From assembly GCA_049613665.1 (NCBI GenBank), contig JBMZCV010000001.1, forward strand, positions 1 through 64,000: DNA of 64,000 nt, given 5' to 3'. A program made the position numbers and the translations under genes. This DNA is from JBMZCV01 sp049613665. Lineage in GTDB: Bacteria; Bacteroidota; Bacteroidia; Chitinophagales; UBA2359. Positions 44,365 through 52,688 of the stretch are shown here, piece after piece. Positions within the stretch are counted from its first letter, which is position 1, and every line of letters begins with the position of its first letter. Below the pieces are notes generated by a model. That model was not told the origin of the DNA, did no database searches, and was given only the letters and a program-made list of their open reading frames with translations.

Positions 44365-44946
44365 TTAAAAAGATAGTTTTAAAGCTTTTCTATTTGGGCC
44401 AATTTTCACGCCTTTCAAATTAGAAAGGTCTATAACAGCACCATGTAAGATAAATATTTCGTAAAATTTCTGATAATCATTTCCCCAATAAATCATGGCA
44501 CAAGCCATAGGTGCTCCTTTGCCTGTATCTTTTCCGTTTTCCAAAAATTTTAGGCGTGTATCATATAAAAAGCAAATAGCATCTGCTTTTCCAAATACAC
44601 TTTGCTTCCAGTGTCCTGTATTTGTTGCAACAGGCACGAGTGCTAGAATTTCATTATCATAATTCATTCTAGTTAAAGCACACTTGGTCAACCAATTTTT
44701 GATAGTTGTGCCTCGCTCTCTATCTGCTCCATAAGGTGGATTAACGTAAATTGTTTTGTGATTCCAATCTTCTTTTAAGCCATCTTTTGGCAAACGAATT
44801 TCAACTTCGGCTTGAACAATAGAAAACTCATTGGAACAAGGATCAAAATCTATCTTTCCATCAAACATTTTTTTTACTGCATTCACATATTTTTGAGGAG
44901 TTCCCCAAGTTTGACTTTTTGAATTTACGGTTCGGCCTGCACTCAT
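44365..44946 (-). CDS. DNA N6-adenine methyltransferase (phage Dam type)
   Basis: This 193-residue protein matches the phage-type Dam family (PF05869). It has an N-terminal W-x-TP-x-x-Y block (SQTWGTPQKYVNAVKKMF), then IDFDPCSNEFSI, and the catalytic IYVNPPYG motif (NPPY) near residue 72. It should methylate adenine at N6. It overlaps the preceding nuclease gene by ATGA (44943-44946). The pair therefore reads as a compact type II restriction-modification unit in which the methylase protects host DNA. The recognition sequence cannot be read from the protein. It ends 39 bp before the RND pump start. Confidence 0.87.
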   Translation of the reverse strand: MSAGRTVNSKSQTWGTPQKYVNAVKKMFDGKIDFDPCSNEFSIVQAEVEIRLPKDGLKEDWNHKTIYVNPPYGADRERGTTIKNWLTKCALTRMNYDNEILALVPVATNTGHWKQSVFGKADAICFLYDTRLKFLENGKDTGKGAPMACAMIYWGNDYQKFYEIFILHGAVIDLSNLKGVKIGPNRKALKLSF

Positions 44947-46073
44947 AGTATTGTATTCCAGTTTTTTGAACTTAATTTTAATAGTTCTTCTTTTAGCTCT
45001 TGAAGCGTTTTTTGTTGAGGTGTGATGATATTAAACCACTTTTCTATTTCTTCTTTTTTACTAGAAAAATATTGTAATAGCAAATTATTAGCTTCAAAAT
45101 CAATTTTAGTTTTTGTAAAAACATTCCTTTTCTTATTCGCTGTGTAGCTTCTCAAAAAAGCATTTTTTACTGCTAAAAATTCTTTTTTAGGATTTAAAAT
45201 CAAATCATCTATAAATTGAGCTAAACCTGCATCGGTTAAAAAAATTAGCCAATCATACGATTCGGCCAATACTTTTAATTCTTTATTGTGATTTTCGGCT
45301 GTAAACCAATTTCCATGATTACTAACTACTCCTACTGTAAGAATAAATTTTTTCAATAATTCTCTATCATTGCTATCTATGATTTCTTCCATCAATTCAA
45401 CATAAGGCTTAATATATGGTTGATTATTAGATTTATAAATAAGTCCGTATTTTTCGCCTGTATCAGTTCTTATTTTTTGAAGAGAAGAAGCAGTACGAGC
45501 CACATAAGCACCTTGTTTAGCTTTTTCTATGGTTTGTGGGCCTTTTTTGTGGCCTTCTTCAACACCAACTCGCTTACATTCAAACATAGCATACGATTTT
45601 TGGTGCTGTTCAAAAACATCTAAGTGATATGCTGTACTATCAGCAGTAGCAATACTTGTCATTAAGTATGAAATATCAGAAATTCCAATAGTACAAGCAT
45701 TACGCAATACATTATGTATATCTAGCAAAGTATTGTTTTTCTTCAAAAAATTGCTAGTATCAATATCCAAACTTTTCAATATTTTGTGTGCTGTTAAAGA
45801 TTTTCCATCATTTTCTAAAATGACTTTTTGTTCTTGAAGAATCGGATGCAAAGTATATTCAACATTATGTGAAATATCATTATTCCCATATTCTAAAAGT
45901 TTTCTTTCAATCGAAAGAGAATTATTAAAGCCCCATTCTTTAAGCAAATAATACGTTATTATTTCTACTAATGTACCTAATGCTCTACCTGCTGCTTTTT
46001 TCTTATCTTTAGTATAATGAAAGACCTCTTTACCTAAAGCATTTTGCAATTTATCTATTGATGCGTAAGCCAT
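44943..46073 (-). CDS. Probable type II restriction endonuclease (PD-ExK)
   Basis: This 376-residue soluble protein has no close named family that I recognise. It carries a plausible PD-(D/E)xK core: Asp152 in YHLDVFEQ, then Glu165-x-Lys167 in YAMFECKRVG, followed by a helix with conserved-looking KGPQTIEKAKQGAYVA. Conserved acid-rich helices at the N-terminus (GRALGTLVEIITYYLLKEWGF) fit nuclease folds. It is translationally coupled to the Dam-type methylase, which is the main support for the restriction role. It lies inside an otherwise standard RND efflux gene order and is flanked upstream by a family B repeat at 46150-46250. Confidence 0.75.
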   Translation of the reverse strand: MAYASIDKLQNALGKEVFHYTKDKKKAAGRALGTLVEIITYYLLKEWGFNNSLSIERKLLEYGNNDISHNVEYTLHPILQEQKVILENDGKSLTAHKILKSLDIDTSNFLKKNNTLLDIHNVLRNACTIGISDISYLMTSIATADSTAYHLDVFEQHQKSYAMFECKRVGVEEGHKKGPQTIEKAKQGAYVARTASSLQKIRTDTGEKYGLIYKSNNQPYIKPYVELMEEIIDSNDRELLKKFILTVGVVSNHGNWFTAENHNKELKVLAESYDWLIFLTDAGLAQFIDDLILNPKKEFLAVKNAFLRSYTANKKRNVFTKTKIDFEANNLLLQYFSSKKEEIEKWFNIITPQQKTLQELKEELLKLSSKNWNTIL

Positions 46074-46149
46074 ATTTTAATATCTATGTTTATACTGAAA
46101 AATGAATTTCATTTTTCAGTATATTTTTTATTAACTATTTCTCAAAAAA

Positions 46150-46250
46150 CGACAACACGAGCCATTGTTTGGTGTTATTACCAATAACTAGACAAGCTCA
46201 TAATATCATGTTATCGTTCATAACTTATTCGTGATAACACCAACAAGGGC
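46150..46250. repeat. Dispersed repeat B
   Basis: The left end is CGACAACACGAGCCATTGTT then TGGTGTTATTACCA; the right end is GTGATAACACCAACAAGGGC. Total about 101 bp with inverted ends. It separates the RM cassette from the adaptor gene. Confidence 0.75.
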
Positions 46251-46296
46251 ATAAAATATTTCGCATCTACGATGCTTTCATTTTTTATAGAAAAAA

Positions 46297-47493
46297 TTAC
46301 TCCACTACCTTAATAGGGTCGCCATTATTAACCATTCGATAGCCTTCTGTGATAATTTGCTCATCGCCTTTCAAACCCTCTTCTACATAAGTTTCGCCAT
46401 CATTGTCGGCACCAATCACGATATTGACACGCTTGGCGATTTTCTTTTCTGGTTTGTCGCCATCTGCCACGATATACACATAATCGCTTTCCATATCGTT
46501 TAGTATCAAGTTGGTAGGCACGATTACAGCATTTTTCTTACTAAATTCTTTAATTTCTATCATCGCCATCAAGTTCGGTTTTACCTTGCCACCTTTGCTC
46601 GAAATACCGATTTCTACGCCAAAAGTACGATTAGAAGGGTTTATCGTACTCGAAATTTTGCTAATACGGCCATTCTGTTCCATTTCCAAAGCAGGAATAG
46701 TAATTTTGACACGCTCGCCACGCTTCACATTTTTCAGATAATTTTCTGGAATATCTGCTGTTACTTGCACACTTGCAGTATTGAGCATTCTCAAAATTGG
46801 TGAGCCTGCACCTGCCATTTCGCCTTGCTTTACCATTACTTCTTCTACAACTCCATTGTCGGGAGAATAAAAACTCGTTTTAGACATTTGTGTACGCAAA
46901 GTAGCCATATTTTTTTGCAAAGTCTCTACTTGATTTTTTGCTTGTATCAACTCTAATTCAGAGCCTATTTTTTGACTCCATAACTTCTGACGGCGGCTAT
47001 ATACATCTTGTGCCAAATTCATTGCCGTTTGCAATTCCGACATGTTACTTTGCATCATGGCATCATCTGTCGTACCAATAAGCTGGCCTTTCTTTACATA
47101 ATCGCCTTCTTTTGCATTTAAAGTTTTGATGCGGCCACCTGTTTCAGAACTCACTACAAAATCGCCTTTTGTCGTAACAGTACCTTGAAACTCAGAAAAC
47201 TGCTCAAAGTTTTTGCGGTCAATTTGTGTCACCGACACCATACGCCATTTTTTCTGTTCTTCTTTTTTCTTAAAGTTTGGGTCTAATGCCAGCAATTGTT
47301 TTTCCAATTCTTTGACTTCATACTGCATTTTGCCCACTTCAGTACGCTTATCATTCAAGCGTTTTTCCAAAATAGCCTTACGCATTTCTGGCGTTTTAGG
47401 TTCATCACTTTTTGCTTCGCCTCCGCAGCTATACAAGCTAAAAGCCATGATTATCAAAGCAGTAAATATTGAAATTTGTTTTATATTATTCAT
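46297..47493 (-). CDS. RND efflux periplasmic adaptor (membrane fusion) lipoprotein
   Basis: This 398-residue lipoprotein has lipobox LYSCGG after helix ITALIIMAFS. A Lys/Glu-rich coiled coil (~30-80) comes first. Next is the split biotinyl-lipoyl hairpin (VVSSETGGRIKTLNAKEGDYVKKGQLIGTTDD ... MSKTSFYSPDNGVVEEVMVKQGEMAGAG). A beta-barrel and membrane-proximal domain follow, to VVE at the end. It bridges the RND pump and TolC across the periplasm. Family B sequence flanks both sides of the gene (46150-46250, and an end at 47521-47540). It would normally adjoin the pump gene but is separated by the RM cassette. Confidence 0.93.
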   Translation of the reverse strand: MNNIKQISIFTALIIMAFSLYSCGGEAKSDEPKTPEMRKAILEKRLNDKRTEVGKMQYEVKELEKQLLALDPNFKKKEEQKKWRMVSVTQIDRKNFEQFSEFQGTVTTKGDFVVSSETGGRIKTLNAKEGDYVKKGQLIGTTDDAMMQSNMSELQTAMNLAQDVYSRRQKLWSQKIGSELELIQAKNQVETLQKNMATLRTQMSKTSFYSPDNGVVEEVMVKQGEMAGAGSPILRMLNTASVQVTADIPENYLKNVKRGERVKITIPALEMEQNGRISKISSTINPSNRTFGVEIGISSKGGKVKPNLMAMIEIKEFSKKNAVIVPTNLILNDMESDYVYIVADGDKPEKKIAKRVNIVIGADNDGETYVEEGLKGDEQIITEGYRMVNNGDPIKVVE

Positions 47494-47520
47494 GAGTTGT
47501 TGTTTTAAAACTTGTTCATA

Positions 47521-47540
47521 ATACCTCCAACAAGGGCGTT
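47521..47540. repeat. Solo end of dispersed repeat B
   Basis: ATACCTCCAACAAGGGCGTT matches the right terminus of family B. It sits directly upstream of the adaptor gene, opposite the full copy downstream of it. Confidence 0.55.
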
Positions 47541-47550
47541 AAAAATTACC

Positions 47551-47691
47551 TTTTTGTCATTGCGAGCTTGCGTAGCAATCTAATCATACGTCAAAGCCTA
47601 CAAAATATCGTTTAACTTCTTTTCTGCCGCTTATCGTTCGGGATAGCTTCCTTTCTTTCACTTTGTTCAAAAGATGTTCGCTATGACAAAA
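47551..47691. repeat. Dispersed repeat D (full copy)
   Basis: The left end TTTTGTCATTGCGAGCTTGC and right end GATGTTCGCTATGACAAAA are inverted repeats (TTTTGTCATTGCGAGC versus TTTTGTCATAGCGAAC). The copy is about 140 bp. Elements starting TGTCATTGCGAG are common intergenic repeats in Bacteroidota. Confidence 0.75.
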
Positions 47692-47729
47692 GTCGTTTTT
47701 TATTAGTAATTTTCGTTTTAAATATTTTG

Positions 47730-49229
47730 TTAATAAGCTCCTAAAGCTTTATCTAAATTCGTTTTGGCTACTACCAAATCATACAAAGCACTGATATACA
47801 AGCCTTGCGTTTCGGTCAAAGAGCTTTCTGCCTGATTGACTTCGAGGCTAGAACCGATGCCTTCTTTATATTTGATAAGTGTTACGTCATAAATTTTTTG
47901 TGCCAAATCAATATTTTTCTGCTGACTTTGCAACTGACTAAAAGCATTGATATAACTTTTTTGAGCATTGACGACTTCCAAACGGATGCTTTCTTGCATG
48001 AGGCTATGTGTATTAAAAGCCTGTTGTTGTGAAGTATAACGCTGTTCTAATTGTGACCTTTTTTGAAAACCATCAAAAATCGGAATATTCACTTGCAAGC
48101 CCACTAAGCCAGAAGGAATCCATTGTTCGCCTTTCCAAACCTTTAAATTGTTGCTCTGAAATGCAAATTGGTAAGAGAAAAAAGCTGCCACGGTTGGCAA
48201 ATATTGAGCTTTAATTTGCTGAATATCCAAGTCACGAAATGTATTTTGAATTTCAGTCAGCTTCACTTCTACTCTATTTTCGAGAGCCGTGCTTTGCAAG
48301 CCTAGCACATCTGCTGTGATTTCTTGCTCCGCATTGTCGATATAATCTTCGAGCGTGTCGCTAAGTGTTATTTCCTTGTCTAGCGGCAAACCCATTTGAA
48401 ATTTCAATAAATTTGTGGTCAGCACAACTGCACGTTTTGTATTGTCTATTTGCGTTTGGAGGTTTGCCAACGACAATTTTAATCTATCTACTTCTAGCTC
48501 TTCCACAAAGCCATTTTCGAAAAGCTGTGTCGTTTCAAACAAGACTTTATCCAAAATATCGGTATTAGATTCGAGTACAGCAACGTTTTTGTCGGCTACT
48601 AAAACCGCAAAATAAGCCTCCGCAATACCATTTTTAATATCTTGCTCGCTTTGCATAGCCGATTTTTGGGCTCGTTCCACAAACATTTGAGCCGCTTTCA
48701 AACCTAGCAAATAGCTACCATCAAATACTAATTGCGATACTTCTATGCCTGCTGAAAGGCTATTTTTTGTACCAAAAGTTAGTTTTTGAAACTCTGGAAC
48801 AGCTCCTTCTGGCGGCTGCAAAACAGGCAAAAAACCAATTCCATCTGTTGTTACAGGGTCGGTAGGGTCTGGCAGATAGCCACCTGCATCGAAATAAAGC
48901 GTATCGGCACCGCCAAAAGCGTCGGACGGCACTAGCGAAGCAGGCAATGTTACGTTGTAGTTGTAGCCCAAAGACGCATTTACTTGTGGCAAACCTACTG
49001 CTTTTACCTCATTGACTTGCCCACGAGCCGCTTCAATATCGAGTCGTGCGTTTTTGACATTTAAATTGTGTTGCACAGCATGTTCTTGTGCTTCTTTTAG
49101 GCTAAAAGTCATGCTGCCTTCGCTGTTTTCGGTCGGTATTTCGGCTGCATCTTGAGCCATGAGTAGCGGCGAAAACAAAAACGATAGCATAACCATTGTT
49201 GCTAAAATGCTTTTAGTTTTACTTAACAT
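47730..49229 (-). CDS. TolC family outer-membrane efflux channel
   Basis: This 499-residue protein has a signal peptide (to LLMAQ) and the two OEP repeats of long amphipathic helices and strands: MTFSLKEAQEHAVQHNLNVKNARLDIEAARGQV at ~45 and a second half at ~270-490 (LKEITLSDTL, RVEVKLTEIQ, YTSQQQAFNTHSLM). It forms the trimeric outer-membrane exit of the tripartite pump encoded downstream. An Asp/Pro-rich insertion near residues 95-140 is probably an external loop. Its start overlaps the end of the TetR gene by 11 bp, showing joint translation. A family D repeat separates it from the adaptor gene. Confidence 0.95.
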   Translation of the reverse strand: MLSKTKSILATMVMLSFLFSPLLMAQDAAEIPTENSEGSMTFSLKEAQEHAVQHNLNVKNARLDIEAARGQVNEVKAVGLPQVNASLGYNYNVTLPASLVPSDAFGGADTLYFDAGGYLPDPTDPVTTDGIGFLPVLQPPEGAVPEFQKLTFGTKNSLSAGIEVSQLVFDGSYLLGLKAAQMFVERAQKSAMQSEQDIKNGIAEAYFAVLVADKNVAVLESNTDILDKVLFETTQLFENGFVEELEVDRLKLSLANLQTQIDNTKRAVVLTTNLLKFQMGLPLDKEITLSDTLEDYIDNAEQEITADVLGLQSTALENRVEVKLTEIQNTFRDLDIQQIKAQYLPTVAAFFSYQFAFQSNNLKVWKGEQWIPSGLVGLQVNIPIFDGFQKRSQLEQRYTSQQQAFNTHSLMQESIRLEVVNAQKSYINAFSQLQSQQKNIDLAQKIYDVTLIKYKEGIGSSLEVNQAESSLTETQGLYISALYDLVVAKTNLDKALGAY

Positions 49230-49851
49230 ATTGGTTGTTTTTGATTGTAGCTAAGTTATCTCGCAGATACTGCATACCTTTTTCGGAAGCAATGCCATAA
49301 ATATGGTATTTCAGCAATTCGATATAAATATCTGCGGCTTGATATTGTTGAGTATTAAAAATGTCGGTTTCAAGAAATATTTTGGAATGGTCGATATAGA
49401 AGCGAGCGATAAGTTCGGGTTTGAGGTTTTGCCGATATAAGCCTTCGGCCATACCTTGCTCAATGTTTTGCAATACGGTAGTGTAAATAAACTCGGTGCG
49501 ATGTTTTTCGAGCATTTGCCACGATTCTCTATAATATTTTTGGAGGTCATAGACAAGGCTTGGGCGGTGCATTTGTTGCAGTTTTAGATAGACAAAGTTG
49601 CCTATTTCGACCATTTCGTCGATAGCGTTTTTGTCGGCATCAAAAATTTTGGTCACAAAAGCACGTTCCATATCAAGGTGTCGTTGCATACCTTTGTTCA
49701 CTAAATCGGCCTTGTTGTCGATATATTGGTAGAGGGTTTTTTTGGACATACCCATGTTGCGTGCAATGTCGTCCATAGACACGCTGCGAATGCCGTATTT
49801 TGCAAAAAGCTGTAAGGAGTGTTCTAGTATTTTTTCTAATGTCGAGTTCAT
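49219..49851 (-). CDS. TetR/AcrR family transcriptional regulator
   Basis: This 210-residue protein has an N-terminal helix-turn-helix of TetR type (FAKYGIRSVSMDDIARNMGMSKKTLYQYIDNKADLV) and an all-helical ligand-binding part. A start at 49893 would add 14 residues; the ATG at 49851 (MNSTLEKILEHSLQLF) gives the usual TetR N-terminus and was chosen. It is the first gene of the efflux locus and overlaps tolC by 11 bp. It very likely represses the whole locus through the inverted repeat at 49894-49921. Inducer unknown. Confidence 0.92.
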   Translation of the reverse strand: MNSTLEKILEHSLQLFAKYGIRSVSMDDIARNMGMSKKTLYQYIDNKADLVNKGMQRHLDMERAFVTKIFDADKNAIDEMVEIGNFVYLKLQQMHRPSLVYDLQKYYRESWQMLEKHRTEFIYTTVLQNIEQGMAEGLYRQNLKPELIARFYIDHSKIFLETDIFNTQQYQAADIYIELLKYHIYGIASEKGMQYLRDNLATIKNNQYVK

Positions 49852-49893
49852 CAATCTTTTTAAGTTATAGCCGCAAAGGTATATCAAAAACAT

Positions 49894-49921
49894 TGGAAAC
49901 GCAAAAAAGTTTTAAAGTTTC
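49894..49921. promoter_or_regulatory. Candidate TetR operator
   Basis: GGAAAC (49894-49899) and GTTTCC (49916-49921) are inverted arms around 16 bases, about 45 bp upstream of the regulator start in its promoter region. Size and position suit a TetR-family operator. Confidence 0.4.
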
Positions 49922-50186
49922 CTAAGTTTTTATCATAAAAATATTTGTCGTATTTGTGTGTTTTTGGTTTGGTGGCTTGTGTAAGCTTTTTTGTGGAAGT
50001 AGTAATGAATGTTCTCAAATATTTGTTTTCTATTAGCTTTTCTTAATAAGTTAGTATTTTGCTAAAAAAAACTTAATTATAATTTTATTAGTATAACATT
50101 TGATAGTATAAATATTTTCTTTGAATTAACAATTTTTAAGCTTAGATTTGTAAAAACTTAAAAATATCAAAACTTTATTACAAGAT
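49922..50186. other. Divergent intergenic region
   Basis: AT-rich spacer between the efflux locus and the second RM system. It should contain both promoters. No repeat family copy was seen. Confidence 0.4.
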
Positions 50187-52679
50187 ATGAGCAAGTTGTT
50201 TACTTATGTTAGTTTATTTAGCGGTGCAGGTGTTGGTTGTTATGGATTTAAACAAGAAAATTTTAAATGTATAGCAACTAATGAAATTTTAAGTAAAAGA
50301 CTCAAAATTCAATTACACAACAATAAATGTAAATATGATACAGGATATTTGAATGGAGATATTACCAATTTAGAAATAAAACAAAAATTATTTAATGAAA
50401 TCAAATTTTGGAAAAAAAACCATAATATAAAAAATGTTGATATAATTATTGCAACCCCTCCTTGTCAGGGAATGTCTGTTGCAAATCATAAAAAAAAGAA
50501 TGAAATAGTTAGAAATTCATTAATAGTAGAATCAATTAAAATAGTAAAAAATATACAACCTAAATTTTTTATATTTGAAAATGTACGGTCTTTTCTAACC
50601 ACAATATGTACTGATGTTGATAATATAGATAAATCTATTGAAGAAACGATAAATAATAATTTAGCTGGACATTATAATATATTAGCTAAAATTATAAATT
50701 TCAAAGAATATGGTTCGCATTCTAGTCGTACAAGAACTTTAGTCATTGGAGTAAGAAAGGATATTCACAATATTACTCCTTATGATATTTTTCCGAAAAA
50801 AGTTCAAGCAAAAACATTGAGAGAATTAATAGGACATTTACCAACTTTAAAAGAGATGGGGGAAATTTCAAACGATATTTTCCACTCATTTAGAAAGTTC
50901 AATTTAAGAATGTTACCTTGGATAGAAAATTTAAAAGAAGGAGAATCAGCTTTTGACAACAAAGACCCTCTTAGAATCCCTCATAGGATTATTAATGGAA
51001 ATATTGTTTATAATCAAAGTAAGAATGGTGACAAATATGCTCGATGGTACTGGGATAGAGTAGCACCTTGTATTCATACTCGAAATGATATTTTATCAAG
51101 TCAAAATACTATTCACCCACAAGATAATAGAGTTTTTTCCATTCGTGAAATTATGAAAATGCTGTCAATTCCTGATAGTTTTGAATGGTCAAATATAGAA
51201 ACTAAACAACTCAATAAACTTTCATTAGAGGATAAAAGAAAGTTTCTAAAAAAAGAAGAGTTAAATATCAGGCATTGTTTAGGAGAAGCAGTGCCTACTG
51301 CCGTATTTGCAAATATTGCACTAAATATTAAAAATGCTTTAGAACAAAAGTCATTAACACTTCCTAAAATTAACAGAATCATTTTAAAATATAAATTATT
51401 TGAGATTAACAATTTAATTACTTTCATAAAAAAAAATATTGCAGTCCTTTCACTAAGTAACTTATATTCAATTGCGGAGTTAGCCAATTCAAAAAGACAA
51501 GATACAGCGGCTTATTTTACAAGGAAAGATATTGCTTATTCAGTAGTAAAAAGTTTGCCATCTCTAAAAAAGAAAAAAACAATTAAAATTTTAGAACCTG
51601 CTGTTGGTATCGGGGTATTTATACCACTTCTAATAAAAAAATATGAAAACACAAAAAACGTTATAATTGATATTTGTGATATTGACAATAATTCTTTAAA
51701 AATACTAAACATAATTATAAACAACATAGGTGTTCCTTCTAATTTTACAATTAATTTAGTAAATAAAGATTTTTTATTATGGAATATACAAAATAGATAT
51801 GATATTGTGCTTGGTAATCCTCCCTATAAGAAAGTTATAAAACAAAAACAATTATTAGCTCAATATAAATCAAGTCTTTATAATACTAATACCAATAATT
51901 TATTTGCTTTTTTTATAGAAAAGGCAATTAAGATTAGCAGATTTGTATCTTTTATTGTTCCTAAAAGCCTAATTAATAGCCCAGAATTTAATAAAACTAG
52001 AGATTTAGTTTTACAACATAATCTAAAAAAAATCTGTGACTATGGTGAAAAAGCTTTTCGAGGAGTAAAAATAGAAACCATTAGTTTTTTGTTAGATACA
52101 GCTAAAAGTTTTGACAATAAGATTATTGTTGAAAGTTACATTAACAATTATTATTTACAACAACAAAAAAAATATATTTTTTCTAAAGATTTTCCTTATT
52201 GGTTAATATATAGAAATAAAATTTTTGATAAAACTGTTTCTAAAATGCGTTTAGGTATATTTTCAAGTTTTAGAGATAGACAAATTACCAAAGCCAATCT
52301 AAAAAAAGAAGGTCTAATAAGAGTTCTTAAAGCTCGCAATATAGGTAATAATGAGATTAACAATTTAGATAATTATGATTGTTATATAGATGATTATGAT
52401 AAGTATAGTGTAGCTAAATTTCTTAATAAAACAGATATAGTTTTAGTTCCTAATTTAACTTATTATCCAAGAGCAGCTTTTTTACCTAAGAATACAATTG
52501 TTGATGGTTCTGTTGCCTTATTAATTTTGAAAGATGGCGAACAAAAACTCACTAAAGAAGATTTAGATTTTTATAGCAGTAAAGAATTTGAAATGTATTA
52601 TCGAGTTGCGAGAAATTATGGCACTCGCTCATTAAATATAGATAATAATTCTGTTTATTTCTTTGGTATTCTTAAATAA
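50187..52679 (+). CDS. Fused cytosine-C5 and adenine-N6 DNA methyltransferase
   Basis: This 830-residue protein joins two methyltransferases. The N-terminal half is Dcm-like: SAM loop FSGAGVG (11-17), catalytic PPCQGMS with Cys93, ENV at 131-133 and SSRTRTLVIGVR as motif VIII. The target-recognition zone lies at ~220-340, ending with IRHCLGEAVPTAV. The C-terminal half (~430-830) is an N6-adenine enzyme: YFTRKDIAYSVVKSL, ILEPAVGIGVF (~468) and VLGNPPYKK with Asn544-Pro-Pro-Tyr547. The fusion suits an asymmetric site whose two strands need different methylation. The next gene, 9 bp downstream, encodes the nuclease. DNA is markedly AT-rich, suggesting transfer. Confidence 0.92.
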   Translation: MSKLFTYVSLFSGAGVGCYGFKQENFKCIATNEILSKRLKIQLHNNKCKYDTGYLNGDITNLEIKQKLFNEIKFWKKNHNIKNVDIIIATPPCQGMSVANHKKKNEIVRNSLIVESIKIVKNIQPKFFIFENVRSFLTTICTDVDNIDKSIEETINNNLAGHYNILAKIINFKEYGSHSSRTRTLVIGVRKDIHNITPYDIFPKKVQAKTLRELIGHLPTLKEMGEISNDIFHSFRKFNLRMLPWIENLKEGESAFDNKDPLRIPHRIINGNIVYNQSKNGDKYARWYWDRVAPCIHTRNDILSSQNTIHPQDNRVFSIREIMKMLSIPDSFEWSNIETKQLNKLSLEDKRKFLKKEELNIRHCLGEAVPTAVFANIALNIKNALEQKSLTLPKINRIILKYKLFEINNLITFIKKNIAVLSLSNLYSIAELANSKRQDTAAYFTRKDIAYSVVKSLPSLKKKKTIKILEPAVGIGVFIPLLIKKYENTKNVIIDICDIDNNSLKILNIIINNIGVPSNFTINLVNKDFLLWNIQNRYDIVLGNPPYKKVIKQKQLLAQYKSSLYNTNTNNLFAFFIEKAIKISRFVSFIVPKSLINSPEFNKTRDLVLQHNLKKICDYGEKAFRGVKIETISFLLDTAKSFDNKIIVESYINNYYLQQQKKYIFSKDFPYWLIYRNKIFDKTVSKMRLGIFSSFRDRQITKANLKKEGLIRVLKARNIGNNEINNLDNYDCYIDDYDKYSVAKFLNKTDIVLVPNLTYYPRAAFLPKNTIVDGSVALLILKDGEQKLTKEDLDFYSSKEFEMYYRVARNYGTRSLNIDNNSVYFFGILK

Positions 52680-52688
52680 AATTAATAT

